Shown: piece after piece, positions 45,984-53,689 of the stretch | How positions within the stretch are numbered: the first letter of the stretch is position 1 | Layout of the letters: each line of letters opens with the position of its first letter | Source: Sulfurovum sp. NBC37-1 | Lineage (GTDB): Bacteria; Campylobacterota; Campylobacteria; Campylobacterales; Sulfurovaceae | Length of the DNA stretch: 64,000 nucleotides | Reading direction: 5' to 3' | Assembly: GCF_000010345.1 (NCBI RefSeq) | Contig: NC_009663.1 | Coordinates: forward strand, 2,170,001 to 2,234,000 | The notes under the pieces: model-generated | Database searches by the model: none | What the model saw: the letters and a program-made list of their open reading frames with translations, nothing else | What the model was told of the DNA's origin: nothing | Position numbers and translations under genes: made by a program

Positions 45984-46856
45984 ATGAAAACAGCATTGAT
46001 ACAACAGAAATTTTACGGAAACAAAGAAGATACTGTCCGGGCTACAGTAGAAAAGATAGAAGAAGCTGCCTCCAACAGTACGGAACTGATTGTTCTTCAG
46101 GAGCTCCATCAGAACGAATACTTCTGTCAGAGCGAAGATACCGCATTCTTCGATTATGCTGCCGACTTTGATGCAGATGTATCGTTTTGGGGAGCTGTCG
46201 CAAAAAAGCATGGTATTGTCCTTGTTACCTCGCTTTTTGAAAAACGTGCTCCAGGGCTTTACCACAATACGGCTGTTGTCTTTGAAAAAGACGGAAATAT
46301 CGCAGGAAAATACCGGAAAATGCATATTCCAGATGATCCGGGATTTTATGAAAAGTTCTACTTCACTCCCGGAGACCTTGGTTTTGAACCCATTGAAACT
46401 TCTGTGGGTAAACTGGGAGTACTGGTCTGCTGGGACCAGTGGTACCCGGAAGCGGCACGCATCATGGCACTCAAAGGTGCCCAATTGCTCATCTATCCAA
46501 CAGCCATAGGCTGGTTCGATGAGGATACGGACAAAGAGAAAGCACGTCAGCTTGACAGCTGGATCACCATACAGCGTTCCCATGCCATCGCCAACGGCAT
46601 TCCGGTACTCTCCTGCAACCGTGTCGGTTTTGAACCCGACGGCAGCGGAGTGTTGAACGGAATCCGCTTCTGGGGGAACTCTTTTATCTGCGGCGCACAG
46701 GGAGAGATACTTGCACAGGCCGATGGAGAGAATGAACAGATACTGTATGCCGGTATAGTGCATGAACGGACTAAAGAAGTGCGTGATATCTGGCCTTTCC
46801 TGCGTGACCGGCGTATAGAAGCATATGACTGTCTGTTCAAACGCTACTGTGACTGA
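45984..46856 (+). CDS. aguB: N-carbamoylputrescine amidase
   Basis: This 290-residue nitrilase-family enzyme hydrolyses N-carbamoylputrescine to putrescine, CO2 and ammonia. The Glu-Lys-Cys triad lies in LIVLQELHQNEYF, YRKMHIPDDPGFYEK and GVLVCWDQWYPEAAR. IPVLSCNRVG and FWGNSFICG are typical of AguB. It follows aguA by 15 bases, so the two form a polyamine operon. Confidence 0.94.
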   Translation: MKTALIQQKFYGNKEDTVRATVEKIEEAASNSTELIVLQELHQNEYFCQSEDTAFFDYAADFDADVSFWGAVAKKHGIVLVTSLFEKRAPGLYHNTAVVFEKDGNIAGKYRKMHIPDDPGFYEKFYFTPGDLGFEPIETSVGKLGVLVCWDQWYPEAARIMALKGAQLLIYPTAIGWFDEDTDKEKARQLDSWITIQRSHAIANGIPVLSCNRVGFEPDGSGVLNGIRFWGNSFICGAQGEILAQADGENEQILYAGIVHERTKEVRDIWPFLRDRRIEAYDCLFKRYCD

Positions 46857-46909
46857 ATTTAAGAGAACTTAACTATAATCCAATCAGATAAATAAGATAA
46901 AGGAATATT

Positions 46910-47431
46910 ATGGCAAGCAGAAAAGAGATTATGGACCTACCAATGACAGCCGTGGAGAAAGGGAAACCCGTTCATTTCAAAAACCCGCCCAAAGCATTTT
47001 ATGACGCTATCGGCAGTGAAGAGGGGATGAAAGAATTGATGTATGACTTCTATGACAAGATTTATGAAAGCGACATCGCCAACTTTTTCCCACAGGATGA
47101 AGAGGAATTCGACAAAGTTAAATTCAAGAACAGCAAATTTTTCATCCAGATCTGCGGTGGACCAAAGGTCTACGAAGATGAAAGTCAGGGAATGGACCTC
47201 AACGAGTATATGATCCGGGTCCATGATGATTTTTCCATCACTGAAAAATCACGTATCGAATGGCTCGGTACCATGCGTGACGCACTGGCAGACAAAGCAC
47301 AGCATGTCGATATAGAATTGATCAAAGAGTTCTGGGAGTATCTTGAACATTTTTCAAAACTGACGGTCAATACCTTTTCTGACGGAAGTACCTACTACGC
47401 CGCCTACATTCAGGCTAAAGAAGACAGCTAA
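46910..47431 (+). CDS. Truncated haemoglobin-like protein
   Basis: This 173-residue globin has YDAIGSEEGMKELMYDFYDK at the A-B helices, IANFFPQDEEEFDKVKFKNS and HDDFSITEKSRIEWLGTM, the segment around the F/G helices with the likely haem-ligand His (VHDDFS). An N-terminal extension of about 25 residues precedes the globin core. Such proteins bind O2 or NO and protect respiration. AAAGGAATATT precedes the ATG, and TATAAT at 46874 may be its -10. Confidence 0.85.
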   Translation: MASRKEIMDLPMTAVEKGKPVHFKNPPKAFYDAIGSEEGMKELMYDFYDKIYESDIANFFPQDEEEFDKVKFKNSKFFIQICGGPKVYEDESQGMDLNEYMIRVHDDFSITEKSRIEWLGTMRDALADKAQHVDIELIKEFWEYLEHFSKLTVNTFSDGSTYYAAYIQAKEDS

Positions 47432-47439
47432 TCCGCATA

Positions 47440-47463
47440 GGGTACTGTCTCCCGACAGTATCC
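47440..47463. repeat. REP-like palindrome, single copy
   Basis: GGGTACTGTC, TCCC and GACAGTATCC form a 10-bp stem (one G-T pair) between convergent globin and Nudix genes. It matches the consensus TAGGGTGCTGTC / GACAGCACC of the pairs at 58945 and, more distantly, 57273. It may serve as a two-way terminator. Confidence 0.6.
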
Positions 47464-47473
47464 TGCCCATTCA

Positions 47474-48055
47474 TCACTGATCTAAAACACGTATGTGCTT
47501 TTGTTCCCACCACATAAACGCAAACATCAATCCCGGTGTTTTGGCAATACTCTCATCAAATATAAAAGCTTGTGCCTCTTTGACCGGGAGTGCGATTACT
47601 TCGATCTGCTCGGCATCCACACCACCGCCTTCCGAAACCTTCATTGTCTCATCGACCTCGGCATAATAAAGAGTCTGCCTGCTTCCGGCAAAGCCGACAG
47701 AAGTATAAAAAGAAGTGATCTTCTCGATCTTCCCAAGCGGGACATCATAACCGCACTCCTCTTCTATCTCCTCTTTGGCGATCTGCTCAAGAGAGAGGTC
47801 TTTGTCGACGATACCCGCACAGAGTTCAACGGTCAGACCGTCATGATTGTTGATGTAGACAGCCGGACGGAACTGCTGCACCAGAATGAAAGCATCTTTT
47901 TGGGTATGATAAATAAGTATAGCCACACTGTCATGTGCTTTGACGATCTCCCAGCTTTTTGCCGTGCCGTTCTGCTCATAGGTTACCCTGGCTGTAGAGA
48001 TGAACCTTGGATCTTCCAGAGGATGTAAAGTAAATTTCTCAATCTTGTTCTGCAT
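47474..48055 (-). CDS. Nudix hydrolase (NudF/ADP-ribose pyrophosphatase-like)
   Basis: The protein has 193 residues. The Nudix box runs from GIVDKDLSLEQIAKEEIEEE to CGYD, with the central Arg-Glu replaced by Lys-Glu, and is preceded by the ELCAG lead typical of sugar-nucleotide hydrolases. SFYTSVGFAGSRQTLYYAEV follows. It cleaves a nucleoside diphosphate linked to a sugar; ADP-ribose is likely. I chose ATG 48055 (MQNKIEKFTL), overlapping the M23 gene; in-frame sequence upstream is not family-like. Confidence 0.88.
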   Translation of the reverse strand: MQNKIEKFTLHPLEDPRFISTARVTYEQNGTAKSWEIVKAHDSVAILIYHTQKDAFILVQQFRPAVYINNHDGLTVELCAGIVDKDLSLEQIAKEEIEEECGYDVPLGKIEKITSFYTSVGFAGSRQTLYYAEVDETMKVSEGGGVDAEQIEVIALPVKEAQAFIFDESIAKTPGLMFAFMWWEQKHIRVLDQ

Positions 48056-49328
48056 CTTCAAACTTCCCTTTGTCATTGACATGTACCGTTCCTGTATATT
48101 CTTTCCCCCAGATATAGGAGGGAGTATCATTCAGGAGGTATGCTTCCAGCTTTTTTCTGTTCTCTGTCGTTCCCTTAATGGTCACTTTTTTGTATTTGGT
48201 TTCTGTGACATCTTTATATTTTGTAAATTTCTTCATGATTGATGTTGTAATAGATTTCTTACGCAAGTATTTCATCGGATCCACCCAGCGGCCATTCTTC
48301 TTCAGTCCAAAGTGAAGATGCGGGCCGGTACTTCTTCCCGAACTCCCTACATAACCGATTATCTGCCCTTTTTTTACCTTCTGTCCGCGCTTGACGCGCA
48401 TACGGCTCTGATGGGCATAGAATGACTCATAACCTCCACCATGCCTGATTTGAACGACCCGGCCATAGCCGCCTTTCCATCCGGCATAACTGACAGTCCC
48501 ATCATTGACTGCAAGAAGAGGCGTACCGCGCCTTGCACCAAAATCCGTTCCGTGATGCGGACGGTAACGATGCAAAATCGGATGCCAGCGTCTGTAGGAA
48601 AAACTCGATGTAATACGCGCATGTCGAAGCGGCATTCCAAATGTACTGCCTTTTCCCTTTACCCTTCGTTTATAAGTTACTTTTTTCTTCCCTGTCACCG
48701 TATAAGCTACTTTTTTATCTGTCTCTTTATAGCCATGCCCATCCTCATCGACATAGATGAATTGGTCGAACTTTCTGGTCTTGACCTTCATCACTTTTAT
48801 CTCAGGTGGGGTGTAAGGAACCCCAAGCCTACTGCGTTGGGTATAAATGAATGAGACCATATCACCTTTATGCAGTTTTTTGGTATCAATGATACCTTTG
48901 AGCGCCTGAGAAGCTTTTTTTGCTACAGTGTCGCGGTTAATGGCTTTTTTTGCATCGGTATAAGGATTTGAATTGATGATGACCTTGGCAAAATATTCCT
49001 GGGTCTTGTAGGCAATAGGGATAATATCGAATTTGTACCTGTCTTTCTTGGCTTCTTTGAAAAGATGTATCTGCATCTCTTTGGAAATGGGGATCAACGC
49101 CTGTATCAGCGTACCGTTATCATCCAGTAGTTCATAATATTTGTATTTGCTCTGGATATCGGAGAGATATTCCTGGTCTTTGGGGGAAATTGAGTCAAGC
49201 ATCTCTCGTGAGATATCATGAAAATCCAAATAGTCTGCAAATGTGAAGTCATGAGGCCAGTTCTTCATTTCGGCTTTCATGCCGAAAGAAAGAGTGAACA
49301 GTACAACGATCAATATAAGATATTTCAA
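48039..49328 (-). CDS. M23 (LytM) peptidoglycan endopeptidase
   Basis: This 429-residue protein has a signal peptide (MKYLILIVVLFTLSFG). About 220 residues of N-terminal domain are followed by the M23 fold, with HHGTDFGARRGTPL (Zn His and Asp), YESFYAHQSR and STGPHLHFGLKKNGRW (HxH). It resembles the Pgp3-type cell-shape endopeptidases of Campylobacterota. The C-terminal tail of about 60 residues is charged. It would act in the periplasm on stem-peptide crosslinks. Confidence 0.9.
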   Translation of the reverse strand: MKYLILIVVLFTLSFGMKAEMKNWPHDFTFADYLDFHDISREMLDSISPKDQEYLSDIQSKYKYYELLDDNGTLIQALIPISKEMQIHLFKEAKKDRYKFDIIPIAYKTQEYFAKVIINSNPYTDAKKAINRDTVAKKASQALKGIIDTKKLHKGDMVSFIYTQRSRLGVPYTPPEIKVMKVKTRKFDQFIYVDEDGHGYKETDKKVAYTVTGKKKVTYKRRVKGKGSTFGMPLRHARITSSFSYRRWHPILHRYRPHHGTDFGARRGTPLLAVNDGTVSYAGWKGGYGRVVQIRHGGGYESFYAHQSRMRVKRGQKVKKGQIIGYVGSSGRSTGPHLHFGLKKNGRWVDPMKYLRKKSITTSIMKKFTKYKDVTETKYKKVTIKGTTENRKKLEAYLLNDTPSYIWGKEYTGTVHVNDKGKFEDAEQD

Positions 49329-49474
49329 TTCTGCTCCAACCCCGTTCTCTTAGCGATATTCTATGCAATATTATAGCCAATTAAACTAAAGAGGTATACG
49401 AAGCAGGTCTTTACAATCAGACTTTTAATCTTTTGCTTGTATAATCAAATAACTATTATTTTCAAAGGATCACA

Positions 49475-50155
49475 ATGATCAGAATAGCATTGATACTGCT
49501 GACTGCCCTGCCTCTTTTTGCAGGGTTTTTCCCTTCGACCGTTCACACTTCCGTTTCTGTTGCCAAAGGAGACACAATGGCACTTCGCTCCTCTTTCCCT
49601 GCCAACGGTATGAGTGGCATCATCGTACACAACTACGGTAGCGATCTTCAGGCTATTACTGCCTATATTGCACAAACTTCAAAAGGGCATGCAAAAGTGA
49701 TCAGCAGGGACATCATACATCATGATGAGCTGCCTACCATCAAAACACCGGTCAGAGCAGGTGACAAGGTCATAGGTGGATACCTTTATAACAATGTTCT
49801 GCTTCTTGCCCCTGATGCAGATACTTACGCAAAAGTCACTTCCTCTTACACAAAGAATTGGATACACCCAGATCTCTTTGCCATTTACCTTTCCAAAAGA
49901 GGAGATGCCTTTCCTACACGTGAAAATCTTTCCTCCTTCGCCAAAGATTACCAGATAGGACTCATCTGTATTGTTCGTAAAAATTCCCTGGTACTGCTTG
50001 ACCCTGTTTCCGGCAGGATCATCAGTAAAAAGGCGATGGGAAATCTTCCTGCAAAAGCACAGTTTCCTTTCTATATGCACTTCAAAGAGATCCGGACCGG
50101 ATGGTTCTCAAAAAATGGTTCAGGAAGCTATTACCAAACTATGGAGGCATTGTAG
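49475..50155 (+). CDS. PgbA_N-like exported protein
   Basis: This 226-residue protein has a signal peptide (MIRIALILLTALPLFAGFFP). FPANGMSGIIVHNYGSDLQA and ISKKAMGNLPAKAQFPFYMH recall the N-terminal domain of Helicobacter plasminogen-binding PgbA, a domain common in Campylobacterota without that role. TATAAT (49440-49445) and AAAGGATCACA precede it. The stop overlaps the glcD start by one base. Confidence 0.75.
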   Translation: MIRIALILLTALPLFAGFFPSTVHTSVSVAKGDTMALRSSFPANGMSGIIVHNYGSDLQAITAYIAQTSKGHAKVISRDIIHHDELPTIKTPVRAGDKVIGGYLYNNVLLLAPDADTYAKVTSSYTKNWIHPDLFAIYLSKRGDAFPTRENLSSFAKDYQIGLICIVRKNSLVLLDPVSGRIISKKAMGNLPAKAQFPFYMHFKEIRTGWFSKNGSGSYYQTMEAL

Positions 50156-51546
50156 TGCTTGATCCCAAACATGTTGAAACACTCAAGGAGATCGTAGGCA
50201 AAGAGAATGTCTACAGCGACAAAGCCCATCTCATCGCCTATTCATACGATGCCACACGTACCCGTTTTGAACCTGATGCGGTCGTTTTCCCAAGAAATGA
50301 AGAAGATGTAAGCCGTATCCTTGTCTACTGCAACCACCATAGTATCGTCATCACACCGCGAGGTGCAGGCTCCGGCTTTACAGGTGGTGCGCTTCCGACG
50401 AACGGCGGTATCACCCTCGCCATGGAAAAACACATGAACAAGATCCTGGAGATCGATATGGAGAACATGGTGGCAGTGGTACAGCCGGGTGTGATCAACA
50501 TGGACCTGCAAAAAGCCGTAGAAGAGATAGGTCTTTTCTATCCGCCGGATCCTGCCAGTGAAGAGTACTCCACCCTTGGCGGGAATGTCTCTGAAAATGC
50601 AGGGGGTATGCGCGCAGCCAAATACGGTATCACCAAAGATTATGTCATGGCCCTGCGTGCCGTCCGTCCCAACGGGGACATCATCCGTGCTGGAAAAAGG
50701 ACCATCAAAGATGTGGCAGGCTACAACATCGCGGGTATCCTCATCGCATCCGAAGGTACGCTTGCCGTCATCACCGAGATTACAGTCAAACTGCTTCCCA
50801 AACCGAAGTTCAGGAAAGCCTATATGGGCATCTTCCCCTCTGTTGACAATGCAATGAACGCTGTTTTCAAATCACTTGCTGGTGGTGCAAACCCTGTTGC
50901 CATGGAATTCATGGATGCACTCGTTGTTCAGGCCCTCAAAGAAAAACTGGGCATTGAACTTCCCGAAGATGCAGGTGCCCTACTTATCGGTGATGTGGAC
51001 GGGAATGTCATAGAAGAAGTCGATTTTCAGCTTGAGATCCTTGAAAAATCCTTCAAAGAGAATGGTGCACAGGATTTTGTGGTCGCACATACCAATGAAG
51101 AGAGGGATAGACTCTGGTATGCCAGAAGAAATGCTTCACCCTCCATCACCATTTTTGGAAGCAAAAAACTCAATGAGGACATCTCCGTACCCAGAAGTAT
51201 GCTACCCGAAGCGCTGAAGCGAATCTACGAAATCGGTGAGCGTTACAATTTCAAAGTACCCTGTTTCGGGCATGCCGGAGACGGGAACATCCATGTCAAT
51301 GTCATGGTGGACGGTTCTGACGAAAAACAGCTTGAAGAGGGACACAAAGCTATTGAAGAGATCTTTGAACTGGTCGTCGATATGGGCGGGACGCTCAGTG
51401 GAGAACACGGTATCGGTACCAGCAAGGCCCCTTTTATGAATATCGCCTTCAATGAAGCGGAGCTCTCACTATTCAAAGATATCAAACAAGCATTTGACCC
51501 GAACAATATCTTGAATCCGGGGAAAATGGGATTACCCGGCGTATAA
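50155..51546 (+). CDS. glcD: FAD-linked 2-hydroxyacid dehydrogenase (GlcD-like)
   Basis: This 463-residue flavoprotein has the FAD-binding type 4 (PCMH) domain (VVFPRNEEDVSRIL, TPRGAGSGFTGGALPTNGG, TLGGNVSENAGGMRA) and a C-terminal domain with FGHAGDGNIHVN and LSGEHGIGTSK. It oxidises glycolate or D-lactate and passes electrons to an Fe-S partner; the GlcF/LutA-like gene at 2768 fits but is 47 kb away. The start is GTG 50155, 7 bases after GGAGG; an ATG 54 bases upstream lies inside the previous gene. Confidence 0.9.
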   Translation: MLDPKHVETLKEIVGKENVYSDKAHLIAYSYDATRTRFEPDAVVFPRNEEDVSRILVYCNHHSIVITPRGAGSGFTGGALPTNGGITLAMEKHMNKILEIDMENMVAVVQPGVINMDLQKAVEEIGLFYPPDPASEEYSTLGGNVSENAGGMRAAKYGITKDYVMALRAVRPNGDIIRAGKRTIKDVAGYNIAGILIASEGTLAVITEITVKLLPKPKFRKAYMGIFPSVDNAMNAVFKSLAGGANPVAMEFMDALVVQALKEKLGIELPEDAGALLIGDVDGNVIEEVDFQLEILEKSFKENGAQDFVVAHTNEERDRLWYARRNASPSITIFGSKKLNEDISVPRSMLPEALKRIYEIGERYNFKVPCFGHAGDGNIHVNVMVDGSDEKQLEEGHKAIEEIFELVVDMGGTLSGEHGIGTSKAPFMNIAFNEAELSLFKDIKQAFDPNNILNPGKMGLPGV

Positions 51547-51552
51547 CCAAAA

Positions 51553-52404
51553 ATGAAAGTCTCAGAGAAGAAAAAAGAGAAAAGTGCAATGAAAAAAATC
51601 TTTGGAGCATATTATATTTTTCTCAGGGATTTTTTCAAAGATTTTCTTGATGATAGGCTTGGCTACTATGCTTCGAGTCTGAGCTGGAACACCATTTTCT
51701 CCATCATTCCTCTGCTTGTCATTCTTCTTTATGTTTTTACCACACTCCCTCTTTTCCATGAAATGTATGACAAGGTACAGCAGCTTATCTTTGCCAACCT
51801 CATGCCGACACAGTCCAAAGAGATCATGGAATATATCAATACCTTCATCGCCAATTCGGACAAGCTGGGGATCGTAGGTGCATTCTATGTCACATTTGCA
51901 GCGATCATGTTCTTCAAGAGTTATGACTACATTGTGAACGATATCTTTGAGCTTCCCAGCCGGGGGATCCTGAAAAGTATCAAAACCTATCTTCTGCTTA
52001 TCGTTCTTTTACCTACGATGATGGGTGCATCCTTTTATCTCTCCACACTTATCCAAAGTTATCTTGACAGGAACGAGATCACCAGCGCCATACATCTCTA
52101 TTCCGTCATACCCTATATCATCATCTGGAGTGCCTTCTATATCGCCTATCAGCTCTCTGCAAATACAACCATCAGAAAAAGAGCGGCACTTACCAGTTCA
52201 TTCATTGCATCACTCATCTGGTACCTTTCCAAAAGCGGATTTGTCTTCTATGTAATGCACAACAAGACGTATACCTCGGTCTACGGCAGTATCAGCACTG
52301 TCCTCTTTTTCCTGCTGTGGATCTATATCTCCTGGGCCATTTTCCTGCATGGATTACGCTTTTGCTACCTGCTCAACAAAGGTAAAGAAATAGACCATAT
52401 TTAA
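51553..52404 (+). CDS. YihY/UPF0761 family inner-membrane protein
   Basis: This 283-residue protein has six hydrophobic segments. LGYYASSLSWNTIFSIIPLL and SVYGSISTVLFFLLWIYISW match the YihY (BrkB-like) family, whose function is not settled. ATG 51553 is used; ATG 51589 is also possible. It may be co-transcribed with glcD, 6 bases upstream. Confidence 0.88.
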   Translation: MKVSEKKKEKSAMKKIFGAYYIFLRDFFKDFLDDRLGYYASSLSWNTIFSIIPLLVILLYVFTTLPLFHEMYDKVQQLIFANLMPTQSKEIMEYINTFIANSDKLGIVGAFYVTFAAIMFFKSYDYIVNDIFELPSRGILKSIKTYLLLIVLLPTMMGASFYLSTLIQSYLDRNEITSAIHLYSVIPYIIIWSAFYIAYQLSANTTIRKRAALTSSFIASLIWYLSKSGFVFYVMHNKTYTSVYGSISTVLFFLLWIYISWAIFLHGLRFCYLLNKGKEIDHI

Positions 52405-52411
52405 CCCGGGT

Positions 52412-53671
52412 TTAAAACAGGAACAGAAATCCTGCATACATCAGAGTACTGCCCAAAACTACATAAAATATTGACCGATACCGAATAGCTACCAAAGAAA
52501 GTATGATATACACCATACCCATCCATAGAGGCAATAAATGCTCCTCCCCTTTGATAGGAAGATCGAACAGCCACAAAAGAGCGGTATCGAAAATATCTCC
52601 AATTCCCAGTAGATGTAGAAGCATTACCAAAGGATAAAACGGAATGAACAGGATAGACAGAATCGGAGAGAGAAGCTGATAAAAAGATGTGGTACCAAAA
52701 ACTATATGAACAATGGGAAGCATCAGAAGGAAGATACCTACGGGAATAACCAGCAATGTAATGATCCACCTGTTATACTGTTTGGTATATTGTAAAAGGA
52801 GAAAGATATAAAAAACACCTGATACAGAGAGCCAGAATCCAAGTGAGACAGAGAGTGAAGGGAAAAAAATCAACAACAAAACAGCAACCGTCATCAGAAA
52901 ATCAAAACTAAGAAGTTCAATAGCCATCAAAAGTACAGCCCAGCCTGCAAGTATCATCGCATAGGAGCGTATCAGGGAGGGTGGCGCTCCAACAAACCAT
53001 ACGTAAATTCCCAGCACGATTATAGCAACCAGTCCAACATCGAACAGTGCATGCCGATATGGAAAATAACGCTGTTGCAAAGGCCTATAAAGCAGCAACA
53101 GTCCCCCATAGACCAAAGCCCACAAAATACCCAAATGGAATCCACTGAGTGCTACTAAGTGGCTCACACCAAGCAAACTGATCTTCTCTCTGATCTCCTT
53201 TGAGATCGGTGTGGCAAAAAAGATCGCATTGTAAAAGGCCCCAAGCGCGGGGTCATCATGTTGAGAGGCCACCTTTCCCAGTACATATTCTTTTACGCCT
53301 GCCGAGACAGGGTCATTTGACCTGATACGACTTTTGACATAGAAACTTTCCAGATAATCGGTAAAACCGATCTGTTCACTGGGGAATATCTGCAAACGTA
53401 ATCGTCTGTTCTGAAGCAACTTTTTCTGGTGGGTTATCGTATAGAAAGTCAGGCCGTCATCACTGTGAAGTTTCAGGACCTGATAGGAACGTTTCCCTTT
53501 TTGTTTTGTGTAGGCATTCATTACTGTTGCATAAGTAAAGTAGAAGGGTTTAGAGATAAACTCTTTATAGTTTGTATATTCCCACCCAAGTCTAAGGGTG
53601 AAAAGGAGCAAAAGAAAAGCCATGGTCCAGGCAAAACTCTTTTTCGTTTCAAAAAGTTTCGGTTTTTCCAT
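52412..53671 (-). CDS. comEC: ComEC/Rec2-type DNA uptake channel, short form
   Basis: This 419-residue polytopic protein begins with a membrane anchor, then an OB-like region, then the competence domain with GVSHLVALSGFHLGILWALV and PPSLIRSYAMILAG, both typical of ComEC. The C-terminal metallo-beta-lactamase domain of Gram-positive ComEC is absent, as I understand is usual in Campylobacterota. It transports single-stranded DNA across the inner membrane in transformation. Confidence 0.9.
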   Translation of the reverse strand: MEKPKLFETKKSFAWTMAFLLLLFTLRLGWEYTNYKEFISKPFYFTYATVMNAYTKQKGKRSYQVLKLHSDDGLTFYTITHQKKLLQNRRLRLQIFPSEQIGFTDYLESFYVKSRIRSNDPVSAGVKEYVLGKVASQHDDPALGAFYNAIFFATPISKEIREKISLLGVSHLVALSGFHLGILWALVYGGLLLLYRPLQQRYFPYRHALFDVGLVAIIVLGIYVWFVGAPPSLIRSYAMILAGWAVLLMAIELLSFDFLMTVAVLLLIFFPSLSVSLGFWLSVSGVFYIFLLLQYTKQYNRWIITLLVIPVGIFLLMLPIVHIVFGTTSFYQLLSPILSILFIPFYPLVMLLHLLGIGDIFDTALLWLFDLPIKGEEHLLPLWMGMVYIILSLVAIRYRSIFYVVLGSTLMYAGFLFLF

Positions 53672-53689
53672 TTGATTTTAACTTTTAAT